Positions 43,148 through 55,235 of a DNA stretch of 64,000 nt are shown here, piece after piece. Positions within the stretch are counted from its first letter, which is position 1. Each line of letters starts with the position of its first letter. The DNA is taken from contig NC_073313.1 of the NCBI RefSeq assembly GCF_027595985.1, positions 115,769,552 through 115,833,551 on the forward strand, read 5' to 3'. Under the pieces are notes generated by a model, which saw only the letters and a list, made by a program, of their open reading frames with translations, did not search any database and was not told the DNA's origin. Made by a program: the position numbers and the translations under genes. The stretch comes from Sorex araneus (lineage: Eukaryota > Chordata > Mammalia > Eulipotyphla > Soricidae).

Positions 43148-44840
43148 CTTAAGACATATGTATATCTTGTCTGAGACTAATCACCTGATTTTCAATTGTA
43201 TTCACACATAAACACAGAGCTTGAGAGAAAATATGAGCTATTTTTATAACTTATATAGGATAACCACCATATTTCTGATTGTACTTTTAATATAGCAACT
43301 AAAACATAAATTATGAAAAACTAGAATTTGTAGGTCAACTGTGTACTAATGCTTGTTTTATAGGTGACAGGTGGTTGGAATAAACTTTGAAGAATATTTA
43401 AAAGAGCATCCTATTCTTTGCTCCACTTCTTATCCGTCAGCAGTTTTAATGATAAATTAAAAGCACAACGTATCCCATATGGCTAAAGCAGGTTAGAATT
43501 CACCTGAGAATAATAGAATATGTCTCTCATTCTTTTTTTTTGTTATTTAGGAATTGGAACTAATATTGAGAAAAATTAACAGTCTAGATGTGTCTAGAAT
43601 TTCTTGAACAATCAAATACCTTATTTTATTATCAAATAAAATTAATTTGTCCTTTCTCTCAACAAGAACTGAAGCTACTGAGTTGCCTTCTGGTTTTGGT
43701 TCCTTTAGGGGGCACATACCAGACTTACTGAGAAATAATCACATTGGTCCAGAATAAAAGAATTTGTCATTACTGCCTTTCCTAATGAAAATTATTATGA
43801 ACCTAGGATAGACTTCCTAGAAAACCTAATTATGCATTAACACTTTAGCAGAAAATTTATTTAAATAATAGTGTTCATTTTTCAAGCATCAGGAAATAAA
43901 CTGCTTTAGAAAGTGACTAAGTGCCTCAAAAAAATTGATCATCATAAAAGTAATTTGTTGTCAATTCTTAATCCTAAATTGTATTCATATCCCATGGTGC
44001 AAAAACATGGTATGCAATAAAATATATAGAACCATTCTTTCAACTCAGTCATGATTCAAAGTTGAGTTCTATTTTCTCAATCTTGGCCCAGTAGTCACTT
44101 ACTAGCTATAAAAGCTTAGGTAATTTGAGCTGTGCTTCAATTTCACTATCAATAAAGTGAGAATAATAACTGCTCTACATAGCTAACAGGTTTATTATTA
44201 GTATTCAAATAAAATAAGTTATGTAAGAGCACTCTATAATTATGATGAAATTCTTCATTATAGGTGAGTTTTATATTCTTGGCTAGAAGGCCTACCTTAT
44301 GGAGGAGAAGAGAAAGTAGGTTTGTTTCTTCCATTCTTCAAATCCTTATTCCAGTCCACATCTGTTCATGCAAAGGGAACAGAATGAGAATTCATGGCAA
44401 AATCTGATTCTCATAGTTAACTAAGCAATAAATACTTATTCTGCACAATCTGAGATAGATCTATGGAAAGAAAGGATGAAAATAAGACAGAGTCTCTGTT
44501 CTTTACCTTTGCTCTTGGCCAAAAGAACACACATTAATTAGTGTGGTATGAGGACTCCTCCCCAATATTCTTTAAGTGGAGCCAAATAGTTAATGCTATG
44601 TTAACTATTATATCAAGATACTAGTTGCTTTTTTAACTCGATCTCTCACAAGAGGCCAGTTTTGCAGTATCCACTTATGATCTACAGCAGACTATATACA
44701 GAAGCATGTACAGGAATCTATCCATGAACTATTAAGCGAGGTAGCAAAGATATTTTTAAATATATATTTAAAGTATTATGTTTATTATGATTATTCTCAA
44801 TAGCTTTCTTTATGGTTACTCTCCATAAAAATTGAAACTT
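42923..44840. other. Unassigned AT-rich DNA with a (TC)n(CA)n tract
   Basis: 43075-43147 is a compound (TC)n(CA)n microsatellite. Nothing else in this 1.9 kb is recognisable as gene or repeat. Confidence 0.5.
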
Positions 44841-45310
44841 TTATGACATTACTTGGAATTGTCTGGGACAGCAGTAGCAATAGCTTCAATGGAGGTGAGT
44901 GCCCCCAGGCCAAGCACACCTGTAGCCTGTAGTGGAGTCCATCTGCCTCATCAACTACAGCCCAGAATGGCATGGACAGCCACCCCAGGGGTAGTGAGTG
45001 ATTGCAGGCCTAATGTACCATGCAATAACTGTAGATAGAGTCTGTGCACCCTCTCTTACCAGATTACAACAACTACTATCCAAGATAGCAACAGCAATCC
45101 TAGGGGTGGATGCCCTAGGTCATGGATTTTCCCCTTGCGGAGTTACAGAGCCCTGTCCCTGAACTGATACCTGCCCAGGACACCAAGAATTCTGGAGGAG
45201 CAATACAAATGAGTCTCACTGATGAACTAAGACAGGAGGAGTACTTAGCAGTCAGAGTTACACAATATATGACCAGAAGCAATAAAAGAACAGAAAGATC
45301 CTCAACTGCA
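44841..45310. other. Unassigned GC-richer block
   Basis: More GC-rich than its surroundings, with no match to families seen elsewhere in the window. It is cut off by the L1 insertion at 45311. It could be the leader of an older L1, but I cannot support that. Confidence 0.3.
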
Positions 45311-47226
45311 TAAGACCATTTTATTTTATTTTATTTTATTTATTTTTTATTTTATTTTATTTTATTATTTTTTTAAAATTTTTTATTGAGTCACCATGTG
45401 GAAAGTTACAAAGTTTTCAGGTTTAAATCTCAGTTATACAATGCTCGAATACCCATCCCTTCACCAGTGCTCATATTCCACCACCAAGAATCCCGGTATA
45501 GCTCCACCCCGCCCCCCCACACCCCTAACCCCCCCACGTCCCTAGCCCCCCCACCCTTAGCCGCCCCCCGCCTGTGTAACTAATAAATTTCACTTTACTT
45601 TCACTTTGATTGCATACAATATTTCAACAAAACTCACTATTATTGTTTGGAGAGTCTCTCCCCTAAAGTCAGACCTGCTGAAAAGGAAGCATTAGATAAT
45701 TTGTTTTCCATTGCTGAGGATGAAGAGGTATGAGGTCGAGTGACCACACTTAGCGGCCTCTCAGTTTTGGGTTTCTGTATTTTAGTATTTTAGTAACTAA
45801 GTCCAGAGAGATATCTGCCAGAAGTTGCATCGTTGCCAACTTGTACTTCTCAGTTACATTATATTCCACATATGAGTGCAATCCTTCTATGTCTGTCTCT
45901 TTCTTTCTGACTCATTTCACTCAACATGATACTTTCCATGTTGATCCATTTATATGCAAATTTCATGACTTCATGTTTTCTGACAGCTACTTAGTATTCC
46001 ATTGTGTAGATGTACCAGAGTTTCTTTAACCAGTCATCTGTTTTGGGGCACTCTGTTTTTTTCCAGATTTTGGCTATTGTAAACAGTGCTGCAATGAACA
46101 TAGAAATACAGATGCCATCTCTACTATACCGTTTTGCCTCTCCGGGATATATTCCCAGGAGTGGTATTGCTGGGTCAAATGGGAGCTCAATTTCTAATTT
46201 TTTGAGAATCGTCCATATTGTTTTCCAAAAGGGCTGAACCAGTCAGCATTCCCACCAGCAGTGAAGAAGAGTCCTTTTCTCCCTGCATGCACGCAAACAC
46301 CGGTTGCTTTTGTTTTTTGGGATGTGGGCCAGTCTCTGTGGTGTGAGATGATATCTCATGGTTGTTTTGATCTGCATTTCCCTGATGATTAGTGATGTGG
46401 AACATTTTCTCATGTGCCTCTGAGCCATTCGGATTTCTTCTTTAGGAAAGCTTCTGTTCATTTCATCACCCCATTTTTTGATCGGGTTGGCAGTTTTCTT
46501 CTTGTGGAGTTCAACCAGTGCATTGTATATCCTTGTTATCAACCCTTTATCGGATGGGTACTGCATAAATATCCTTTCCCATTCTGTAGATTATCTTTGT
46601 ACTTTGGTCACTGTTTCTCTTGAGGTGCAGAAGCTTCTTAGTTCCATTGTCTTACACAATGGAATACTATGTAGCTGTCAGAAAGAAAGAAAGAAAGTCC
46701 CATTCATTTATCTCTGTTTTCACTTGCTTGGCCAGTGGGGTGTCAGCTTTGAAGATACCTTTGGCTTCAATGTCGTGGAGGGTTTTGCCGACCTTGTCTT
46801 CAATGTACCTTAGGGATTCTGGTCTGATGTTGAGGCCCTTAATCCATTTTGATCTGACTTTTGTACATGGTGATAGGTGGAGGTCTAAGCCCATTTTTTT
46901 GCATGTAGCTGTCCAGTTTTGCCAGCACAATTTGTTAAACATGCTTTCCTTGCTCCACTTCGCCTTTTTTGCTCCCTTATCAAAGATTAGATGGTCATAT
47001 ATTTGGGGGGATGTGTCAGAGTATTCAACCCTGTTCCATTGGTCTGCCACTCTGCCTTTGTTCCAGTACAAAGCTGTTTTAATGACTACCACTTTGTAGT
47101 AGAGTTGGAAGTTGGGGAGGTTGATTCCTCCCATTTTCTTTTTCCCAAGAATTGCTTTAGCTATTCGTGGGGGCTTATTGTTCCATATGAATTTCAGGAG
47201 CGCTTGCTCCATTTAAGACCATTTTA
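45311..47226 (-). mobile_element. L1 LINE, 5'-truncated, complete insertion with TSD
   Basis: A perfect 13-bp duplication taagaccatttta (45311-45323, 47214-47226) encloses it. Minus strand from 47213: ORF2 downstream of the reverse transcriptase (MEQALLKFIWNNKPPRIAK, WNRVEYSDTSPQIYDHLIFD, LSPCTKVRSKWIKGLNIRPE), the C-terminal knuckle region, then a 3' UTR (45850-45376) shared with the short elements at 38281 and 55956, and an AAAAT-rich tail. A small inverted scrap interrupts ORF2 near 46650-46690. Confidence 0.93.
46648..46695 (+). repeat. Micro-inversion inside L1 ORF2
   Basis: acacaatggaatactatgta at 46653 onward, then gctgtcagaaa, is nearly the reverse complement of 45987-46017 in the same L1 (the EYY motif region), followed by (GAAA)n. 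The neighbouring sequence (agaagcttcttagttcc, then cccattcatttatctctg) is normal L1 ORF2. A ~31-bp piece of the element's own 3' part has been inserted in inverted orientation. Confidence 0.75.
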
Positions 47227-47329
47227 ATCTGCTATTTTAAGAAGACTTCAGAACAATCCAATTTATACTTAATCTTGAGAAAGACTTTTGAACAGGCAAT
47301 AAATAAACTTGAAGAGAATCTAATAAAAA

Positions 47330-47480
47330 AATTAAAGAGTGGTGCCTGAGAAGCAGAATGCCTATACACAGCAGACCTGGGTTCAATCCCCAGCACCCAT
47401 GTGGCCCCTGCGTATGCCAGAAGTAAACCCTGTACAGAGTCAGGGGAAAAGTCAAGGAAAAGCCCAGAACTGCCACGAGT
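47330..47480 (+). mobile_element. Old SOR-type SINE seeding a microsatellite
   Basis: tgggttcaatccccagcac, ccatgtggcccctgcgtatgcc, agtaaaccctgtacagagtc follow SOR order. Its decayed 3' end runs directly into the GAAA/GGAA array. Confidence 0.65.
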
Positions 47481-47494
47481 GACAGAACAAAAAG

Positions 47495-47518
47495 AGATAG
47501 AAAGAAAGGAGGAAAGAA

Positions 47519-47569
<51 letters not shown>

Positions 47570-47755
47570 GAAGGAAGGAAGGAAGGAAGGAAGGAAGGAA
47601 GGAAGGAAGGAAGGAAGGAAGGAAGGAAGGAAGGAAGGAAGGAAGGAAGGAAGGGGAAGGAAGGAAGGAAGGGGAAGGAAGGAAGGAAGGAAGGAAGGAA
47701 GGAAGGAAGGAAGGAAGGAAGGAAGGAAGGAAGGAAGGAAGGAAGGGAGAGACTA
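47495..47755. repeat. (GAAA)n(GGAA)n polypurine microsatellite
   Basis: gaaa units (47510-47568) change to ggaa units (47569-47745) with two ggggaa interruptions. It extends the 3' end of the preceding SINE. Open frames over it are compositional. Confidence 0.97.
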
Positions 47756-47814
47756 GTTCAAGTAGGAAAAGTAGAGTAAAATAATATAGTAACAAGTCTC
47801 AGCAGCAGAAGAAT

Positions 47815-48472
47815 AAAAGGAGGAAGACAAGGAAGAGGAGGAAGGAAGTGCACGATACAGTACACAGAGATCCACCAGTGAAAGAAGAGGCAATGGAAAA
47901 AAAAAGGATATACTCAAGAGGATAACGGAGGAGGAGGAGGAGGAGGAGAGAGAGAGGAGAGAGGAGGAGGAGGAGAAAGGAGGAGGAGAAGAGGAGAAGA
48001 AGGAGAAGAAGAAGAAGAAGAAGAAGAAGAAGAAGAAGAAGAAGAAGAAGAAGAAGAAGAAAAGAAAAGAAGAGAAGAAGAAGAAGAAGAAGAAGAAGAA
48101 GAAGGAAGAAGAAGGAGGAGAAGAGGAGAGGAGGAGGAGGAGGAGGAGGAGGAGGAGGAGGAGAGAGAAAGAAGAAGAAGAGAAAGAATGAAGAAGAAGA
48201 AAGAAGAAGAAGAAGAAGAAGAAGAAGAAGAAGAAGAAGAAGAAGAAGAAGAAGAAGAAGAAGAAGAAGAAGAGAGAGAGAGGAGGAGGAGGAGGAGGAG
48301 GAGGAGGAGGAGGAGAGGAGAAGGAGAAGGAGATAGGAGAAAGGAGAAGGAGAAGGAGAAGGAGAAGGAGAAGGAGAAGGAGAAGGAGAAGAGAAGAAGA
48401 AGAAGAGAAGAAGAAGAAGAAGAAGAAGAAGAAGAAGAAGAAGAAGAAGAGAGAAGAAGAAGAAGACTGTCA
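47815..48472. repeat. (GAA)n / (GGA)n polypurine tract, ~650 bp
   Basis: Blocks of gga, gaa, ggagaa and gagaga with very few pyrimidines (t at 47911 and 48189, for example). It ends exactly at the 3' end of the minus-strand RTE-tailed SINE at 48472. Together with 47495-47755 it gives nearly 1 kb of purine-strand bias, capable of triplex structure. Confidence 0.97.
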
Positions 48473-48718
48473 CCACTGTCATCCCATTGCTCATCGATTT
48501 GCTCAAGTGGGCACTAGTAATGTCTCCATTGTGAGACTTGTTGTTACTGTTTTTGGCATATTGAATACGCCATGGGTAGCTTGCCAGGCCTCTGCCGTGC
48601 GGGTGAGGTACTCTCGATAGCTTGCCGGACTCTCCGAGAGGGACGGAGGGATTGAACCCGGGCCAGCCACATGCACAGCAAACACCCTACCTGCTGTGCT
48701 ATCTCACTCCAGCCCCAT
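48472..48718 (-). mobile_element. RTE-tailed tRNA SINE
   Basis: The plus strand reads tgtcatcccattgctcatcg, gtaatgtctccattgtgag, tactgtttttggcatattg, cgccatgggtagcttgcc, gggattgaacccgggcc and ctgctgtgctatctcactcc. All three modules are present. Its tail side is joined to the GAA array, so no duplication is readable. Confidence 0.9.
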
Positions 48719-49969
48719 TTAAGATTGGAGATATTGTTGACAATGCTAGTAGAAAACAAACTCAGAATCATAGAAATTCCAGAAGAAGAGTAAAGAGGAA
48801 GAGGTAAAAATTTCCCCACTTAAAGAGGGAGATTGAATGACACTTCCAAGGTGAATTAAATTGAACTGAAACAATAAAAGTGGACATAATGTGATCAAAA
48901 TTTCAAAATCAAAGACAGGTAGACTTCTTAAAGCAGCAAGAAAGAAGCAAAACCTCATAACAAGGAAAACTATAAATTTACAACATATATCTATAGTGAA
49001 CTCTATAAGCAAGAAAAAAACAGAATGAAATAGATACAGAAAAAACTTTCATGACAAAAACATTTAATAAAATAGGAATAGAAGGGTAAGACTTAAGGAT
49101 AATAATGGCCTTTTACAACAAACCCACAGCCAGCATCATATTCAATAGTGGAAAAATGAAAATACTTCCCTCTACAAGGCAAGGATGTTGTTCCCTCTAC
49201 AACCCACTTACCCAGCTTCTATGCAATACAGCTTTGGAAGTCCTTGCCACAGCAATAATGCAAGAAAAGGAATGAAAGGGATCCAAATTTGAAAATAAGA
49301 AGCTAAACTATCATTATTTGCAAGTCACTTGATAATATACTTAATCCTAAATAAATCACAAACTCTTAGAAGCAATAAACCAATAAAGTCAGGCAACCAA
49401 ATTTACACACAAAAATCTGTTGTATTTCTGTATGCAAATAATGATCTAGAAATAGAGGAAATAAAAAGACAACCTTATTTAAAATAATGTCACAAAATAA
49501 TGCCACAAAATATCAGATCCCGGGAATCAACAAGTGATGCAAAAGAATTACACATCAAAAATTATGAATAACTTTGAAAGAAATTGAAGAGAACACCAGG
49601 AATTGAAAAATATAACCCATACTCATTGATTAGGATAATAATTATTCTTAAAATGACTACCCTATTCATTATACTGAGCCCAAGTAATGCCCATCAAAAT
49701 TCCAATCACATCCTTGAAGGAGCTAGAAAACACTTTACTAAAATTTGTGTGAATCAAAAATCCTCTCTAAAAGGCAAGCAATTATAAGGGGGGATAAAGT
49801 GTGTTGGGGTATTATACTTTTTGATTTTAAATTGTACTATAAAACTGTAATAGTCAAAACTGTGCGATACTGAACTAAAGATAGACTCTCAGACCAATGG
49901 CATAGAATAGAGGTCCCAAAATAAACTCTCATGCTTATGAAGATCTAATCTTTGGGAAAGCATGAACTG

Positions 49970-50452
49970 GACAGGTGTTGGTATCTCAGCAAGCAGCCTG
50001 AGACTTTGACCAAAACCCCTGCCCCCTGAAAGCAAGAGCCAGCCCTTGCTCCAGCACTCCACACATGTAGGCACTCTGGTTGAGGATGAAGGTTGTAACA
50101 GTTACCATCTGCCTGAGCTGATACACCTGGCCCTGAGATCGGGAGATGTAAATTATTAACTAACATCTGTACTGAGCCTGACAAGGTAAATGTGATACAC
50201 ATGGATTGCCCTCTGAAATGGATATTAAAAAAAAACCCTGTGTGAGAGCTAATAAATGGATTGCTGATTGACCACCAGCTTTCCCCACCCGCATGGTTCT
50301 TTCTCGGTGGTGGATGGAGTCCACGGTGTGTGGAGGGCCAAGGCAGAAGTTTCTCTTCTGCTCACTCCTTCTCCCATAGTGAGTAAGTCTTGCGACAAGG
50401 GGATCATACTCCAGTGTGCCGGGGTCGACAGGCCAGGACTCTAACATACAGG
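49970..50452 (+). mobile_element. Solo LTR (471 bp, 6-bp TSD) in old L1
   Basis: TG at 49976 and CA at 50446, with gacagg (49970-49975) and tacagg (50447-50452; one mismatch) as flanks. L1 sequence resumes seamlessly (ggcctcttcaatgaatgg). An AATAAA signal in gctaataaatgg (50251) gives plus orientation. It has no internal retroviral sequence. Six-base duplications are typical of betaretrovirus-like (class II) elements; the class is inferred from this only. Confidence 0.75.
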
Positions 50453-50681
50453 CCTCTTCAATGAATGGTGATGGGTAAAATGGATAGATGTGTGCAAACT
50501 CATGAATCTGTAATTTTATCTCACACTGTTTTCATAACTTATTTCTAACTGGATTAGAAGATCGAATCTATAAATGATAATTGAAAACAACCAAAATCCT
50601 GCAACATATGAAATTCAATGGTGGATTCAATTATTTAACTTCAGAAAGAAAGTCAAAAAATGAAAAAATAAACAGGGGCCA

Positions 50682-50848
50682 TCACTGTATCACTGTCATC
50701 CCGTTGTTCATCGATTTACTCGAACAGGTGCCAGTAATGTCTTCATTTGTCCCAGCCCTGAGATTTTAGCAGCCTCTTCTTACTCCTCTTTCCCAACAAT
50801 TGGAGGCTTCTTTCAGGGCCAGGAGAATGAGACCTGTTATTGTTAAAC
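50682..50848 (-). mobile_element. Composite RTE-dependent element, 5'-truncated copy
   Basis: Only the RTE-derived 3' part remains: the plus strand has catcactgtatcactgtcatc, gttcatcgatttactcg, ccagtaatgtcttcatt, cagccctgagattttagcag, ctcctctttcccaacaattgg, aatgagacctgttattgtt. The head and SINE-like leader start are absent. Confidence 0.85.
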
Positions 50849-50849
50849 A

Positions 50850-51015
50850 GAGGCCATAGCAATAGTAAAATATTTGTAAGTTATTTGTCTTGCACAGTGC
50901 TGACCCAGGTTAGATCCCTAGGACCCCATATGGGTCCCCAAGCCTCTCAGGAGTGATCCCTGAGCTCAGAGCCATGAGTAAAGATCGGAGCACTGTCATG
51001 TATGCCCCCCAAATA
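50850..51015 (+). mobile_element. Old SOR-type SINE
   Basis: caggttagatccctaggacc, ccatatgggtccccaagc, aggagtgatccctgagctc, gagccatgagtaaag give SOR order with divergence. Confidence 0.7.
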
Positions 51016-51349
51016 ATAACAACATAGATGCAAGAAAAAATAAAAAATGGAACCATATCAAATTAAAGTTTTTTAATGATAAAAGAAACTAGGTTTCATT
51101 TAAAAAAGACACCCTACTGAATGGGAGAAAATATTTGCACACAATACCAGATAAAGGGCTGATATCCAAGATATATAATGCACTCACAGAATTCAACATT
51201 GAAAACACTAATAAGCTTCATACAAAGAAGATATATATATTCCCAGTAGGCATTTGAAAAGGTGTTCATTGTCAATTACTATCAGGGAAATTTAAATAAA
51301 AGCAACAATGCTATATCTATATCTACATATCTATATCTATATATAGAGA

Positions 51350-54300
51350 GAGCCCTAAAACTTTGAACCAAAAATGAAAGAGGGGATATCACAACAGACA
51401 CCACAGAATTTCGAAGAACCATCAGAGATTACTTTGGTTATCTTTCTGCCATGATAGGAGAGAACCTAGAAGAAATGGCTAAATTCTTACACTCCTATAA
51501 CCTCCCAAGGCCGAACCAAGATTACTTATAATATCTGAACAAACTTATCACTTTCGAGGAAATTGCAATATTAATCAAGTCTTCCCAAACACAAATGGCC
51601 CAGACAGATTTCCTAGCAGACTCTTTCAAATCCTTAAAGAGAACCTATTGCCAATCCTTTTCAGGCTCTTCCAGGAAACTGAAGAAATAGAAACATTCCC
51701 AAACAGTATCTATGAAGCAAACATTACCTTGATCCCAAAAGTAGACAGAGACACTACAAAAAAGAGAATTATGGGCCTATATCCTTTATGAGTACATATA
51801 CAAATATCCTCAACAAAATACTAGCAAATAGAACACAACAATTCAACAAAAATATCATACACTCTAAGTAGGACTCATGCAGGGTAGGTGAGTATGGGTT
51901 TAACATACACAAATCAATCAACATAATATACCATATCAATAGAAGAAAAAAATCATAATCATATAAATAGATTCAGAGAAAGAATTTGACAACATCCAGC
52001 ATCCACTTTAATAAAATCTCTGAACAAAAATGGGAGTTGAAGGAACTTTCCAAAATATAGTCAAAACCATGTACCACAAGTCCACAGCAAATATTATACT
52101 CAATATGGAAAAACTAAAAATCCTTTCCTCTAATCTCAGACATTAGACAAGATTGCCCACTTGCACAACTTCTATTGAATATAGTACTGGAAGTACTTAC
52201 CATATCAGTTCAAGAAAAAGGTAACAAGGACATCCAGATAGGAAAGGGAGTAGTCACGCTCTCCAATTTTCAGATGACATGATACTATATTTAGAAAATC
52301 AAAATACTCTACAAAAAAACCTTCTAGAGACAATAGATTTGCATAGTAATGTGAGTCTACAAAATTAATATGCAAAAGTCCATAGCTTTCCTATGCACAA
52401 ATAATGAAAGAGAAGAAAGATATATTTTTTTTTTAAATCCAAATCACAAGGTTGCTTCAGAAAAATCAACTATCTTGGAATCACCTTAAGAAAAGAGCTA
52501 AAAGACCTATACAAAAATGACTACAAAACACTATTTCAAGAAATAAAATGGGGCACAACAAAATGGAAACACATCTTATCATGGATTAAAATTTTTAATT
52601 AAATTGATATGAAAATACTCTTCAAAGTATTGTTCAAATTCCTATCAGTCCTATATAGATACTCATGCTATTATTCAAATGAATAGATCAAACACCACTG
52701 AAATTTAGATGGAACAATAATCCCCCATCCTGAATAACTAAAGCCGTCCCTGGGAGAAGGTGGGAGGCATCACTTACCCCTTTCAAACGGTACTACAAGT
52801 GATAATAATTAAAACAGCATGATATTGGAGTAAACAGAAGCCCTCAGATCAATGGATTAGACTTCAATATCCTGTGACAGACCCTAAGAAAAATAGATAA
52901 GTTAATAAAAAAGCAAGAAATAGACGGGACTGGGGAGGGGGGGTGGGATGTTGGGTTTACTGGTGGTGGAGAATGGGCACTGGTGAAGGGATGGGTTATC
53001 GAACTTTGTATAGGGGAAACATGAGCACAAAGATGTATGGATCTATAACTGTACCCTCATGATGACTCTCTAATTAAAAATAAACTAATAAAAAAAAGCA
53101 AGAAATATGAAATGGAGCAAGAAAAGCCTCTTCAACAAGTGGTGCTCGGAAAACTGGGCAGCTACATGAAAAAATATTAACTCAGACCTCTTTCTAAAGC
53201 CATGCACAAAATTCAAATCAAAATAGATTAAACACCTTAATATCAGACCTGAATCCATAAAATAGATAGAGGAAAACCTTGGCAGAACTTCCTCTGAAAT
53301 TGAAGCTAAAGGCATCTCCAAAGATGAAACACCACTGACCAAGCAAGTGGAAGCAAAGATAAACAAATGTGACTATATTAAACTATTTCTTCTTCAAAGG
53401 AAGAAATGATTAGGATACAAAGACAACCCATGGAGTGGGAAAAATTAGTTACCCAACACCCATCTGACAAGGAGCTAATATCCAAACTATACAAGGCACT
53501 GATAGAACTTTAATATAAAAAACCATTCAACTCCATAAAAAAATGGGGAAAAGAAATGAACAGAAACTTTCTCAAAGAAGAAAAACAAATGGCCAAAAGG
53601 CACAAGAACATAATGCTCTACATAACTAATCATCTGGTAGATGCAAATCAAAACAACAATGAGATATCAGCTCATGCCACAGCTACTGGCACACATCAAA
53701 ACGAACAAGAACAACCAGTGCTGGAGTGGGTGTGGGGAGGAAGGGACTCTCATTCATTGTTGGTAGAAATGCTGACTGTCCAGTCTTTGTAGGAAACAAT
53801 ATGGACATACCTTAAAAACTAGAAGTTGAGCTTCCATACAACCAGCAATACTGCTCCCTGAAATATACCCGAGGCACCCAAAAACACAATGCTGAAAAGT
53901 CATCTGCACTTCTGTGCTATTTGAAACACAAATAGAAACAACAAATTGAAACAACAGTCAGAATCTAGAAACCACCCAAGTGCCCGAGAACAGATGACAG
54001 AATAAAGAAGCTATGGTGTACAATGAAATACACTGTGGCTGTTAGGAAAAATGAAGTCATAAAGCTTGCTTCTAAATGTATGCATATGGAGAGTATAATA
54101 TTGAGTGAAATGAGTCAGAAGGATAGGGACATAGAATGATTGCAGTAATTTTTGAGATATAAAAAACATAACACGAGAATAAAAAGAAAATACAATAGAA
54201 ATGAGAGCCAGGTGTTCTAGCCCATGGTAGAAAGCTTCCCAGAAGTGGGGAGGTGGGAGTGCAGTTAGGAGAGAGAAAGGAACACCATGACAATTACGGT

Positions 54301-54625
54301 TGGAAATGATCACTCTGTACAAAAATTATAGTGCTGAAAGGAGGTAAGTAAAGTACCTTTCAATAACAGTATTGCAAACCAGTGTCTTAAATGAAAAAGA
54401 GGGAGGGGAAGGGAAAGAGACAGAGAGAGGGATGGAAGGAAAGGGAAGAGAGAATAAAAGTGTTTGCCAGAGAGACAGACTGGGGTGGAGAGTGGGAGGA
54501 AAAATAGGGACACTAGTGGTGGAGAACCTACAGTGATGAAGGGATGGGCTATGGAACATTGTGTGACTGAAACTCAATTATGAACAACTTTGTAACTGTA
54601 TCTCACAGTGATTCAATTAAAAAAA
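51350..54625 (+). mobile_element. L1 LINE with most of ORF2 and 3' UTR
   Basis: Plus strand, from the region before reverse transcriptase: EANITLIPKVDRDTTKK (51715-51765), the catalytic box reading FSDDMILYLEN at 52267 (FADD in active L1), CAQIMKEKK, the thumb region, NMKWSKKSLFNKW (53105 onward), the C-terminal region QNEQEQPVLEWVWGGRDSHS (53700-53760) and EYTVAVRKN-like codons near 54030. The 3' UTR (54140-54625) carries a GA-rich tract and gtatctcacagtgattc before the A-tail. Multiple stops and frameshifts. A 169-bp L1 3'-end insertion sits at 52923-53091. Confidence 0.9.
52907..53107 (+). mobile_element. Nested L1 3'-end insertion (169 bp) with 16-bp TSD
   Basis: A perfect 16-bp duplication aaaaaagcaagaaata (52907-52922, 53092-53107) encloses 52923-53091. 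It is only the last part of an L1 3' UTR: ggtggtggagaatgggcac, gaagggatgggttatcg, gtaccctcatgatgactc and an A-rich end. ORF2 of the host L1 resumes in frame context after it. Confidence 0.93.
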
Positions 54626-55235
54626 ATGAAAAAAATGGATTTCATATCTGAATATTTTCTTCAGAGAGGACTGTACCTCTTTGATTGGTCTTCATCATGT
54701 CAAATGATATGTTTTAAACCTAAATAGTTATTAAAGGCATCACAATCTAAATAAATAAATAAATAACTTGACTACTATGTTTTATAATAATTCAACTTAG
54801 CCAATGTTTTTAGGATCCCATGTTTCATACTAGACATTCTCATGGGCATTGTAAGGTGAAAAATAAATAGAAACCATCTTGCACTAATGGAAATGACTTC
54901 CTAATGGGATAAAAGTCTATGAGAACACCAAAACGATGCTTCCTCAGACCAATTTTTACTCCGTTATGCTGATAAGTATTCTATTTGTCACATACAGTGG
55001 TTATTTTACCTAGAACCTTACCTAACTTAAGGTTATTAGAAAATAATCATTTTTTCATCTCATCTTTTTTATTGACTACCAAATTTAACTTGAGACTAAT
55101 ATTATGTCTTTCAAAATATTCTACATTTTGGGCGATATAGCAAATGGTGAGAATAAATTATTAATTACTCAAAGTATATTTGATTGTAAATCTGAATTGG
55201 TATTCTGGTGTAATGAGAATCTTCATCTTGTTACT
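54626..55235. other. Unassigned AT-rich DNA
   Basis: Contains a short (AAAT)n at 54750-54765. Nothing else is recognised. Confidence 0.5.

Larger units (their letters stand above)
48720..51330 (+). mobile_element. Old L1 LINE (ORF2 3' half), interrupted three times
   Basis: L1 ORF2-like reading in the plus strand: acaaacccacagccagcatc (TNPQPASY-like), tgtatttctgtatgcaaataatg, aagaaattgaagagaacacc, aaactgtgatagtcaaaac-like, caccctactgaatgggag, gataaagggctgatatcc. Numerous stops. A solo LTR (49976-50446), a truncated composite tail (50682-50848) and an old SOR (50850-51015) lie inside. It ends before a TATC/ATAT simple repeat at 51315-51350. Confidence 0.75.

Noticed and set aside
47799-48517. 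Open frames of 109 and 235 codons (poly-Glu/Arg and poly-Leu/Ser)
   Set aside because: Translation of GAA/GGA repeats on either strand; not a gene.
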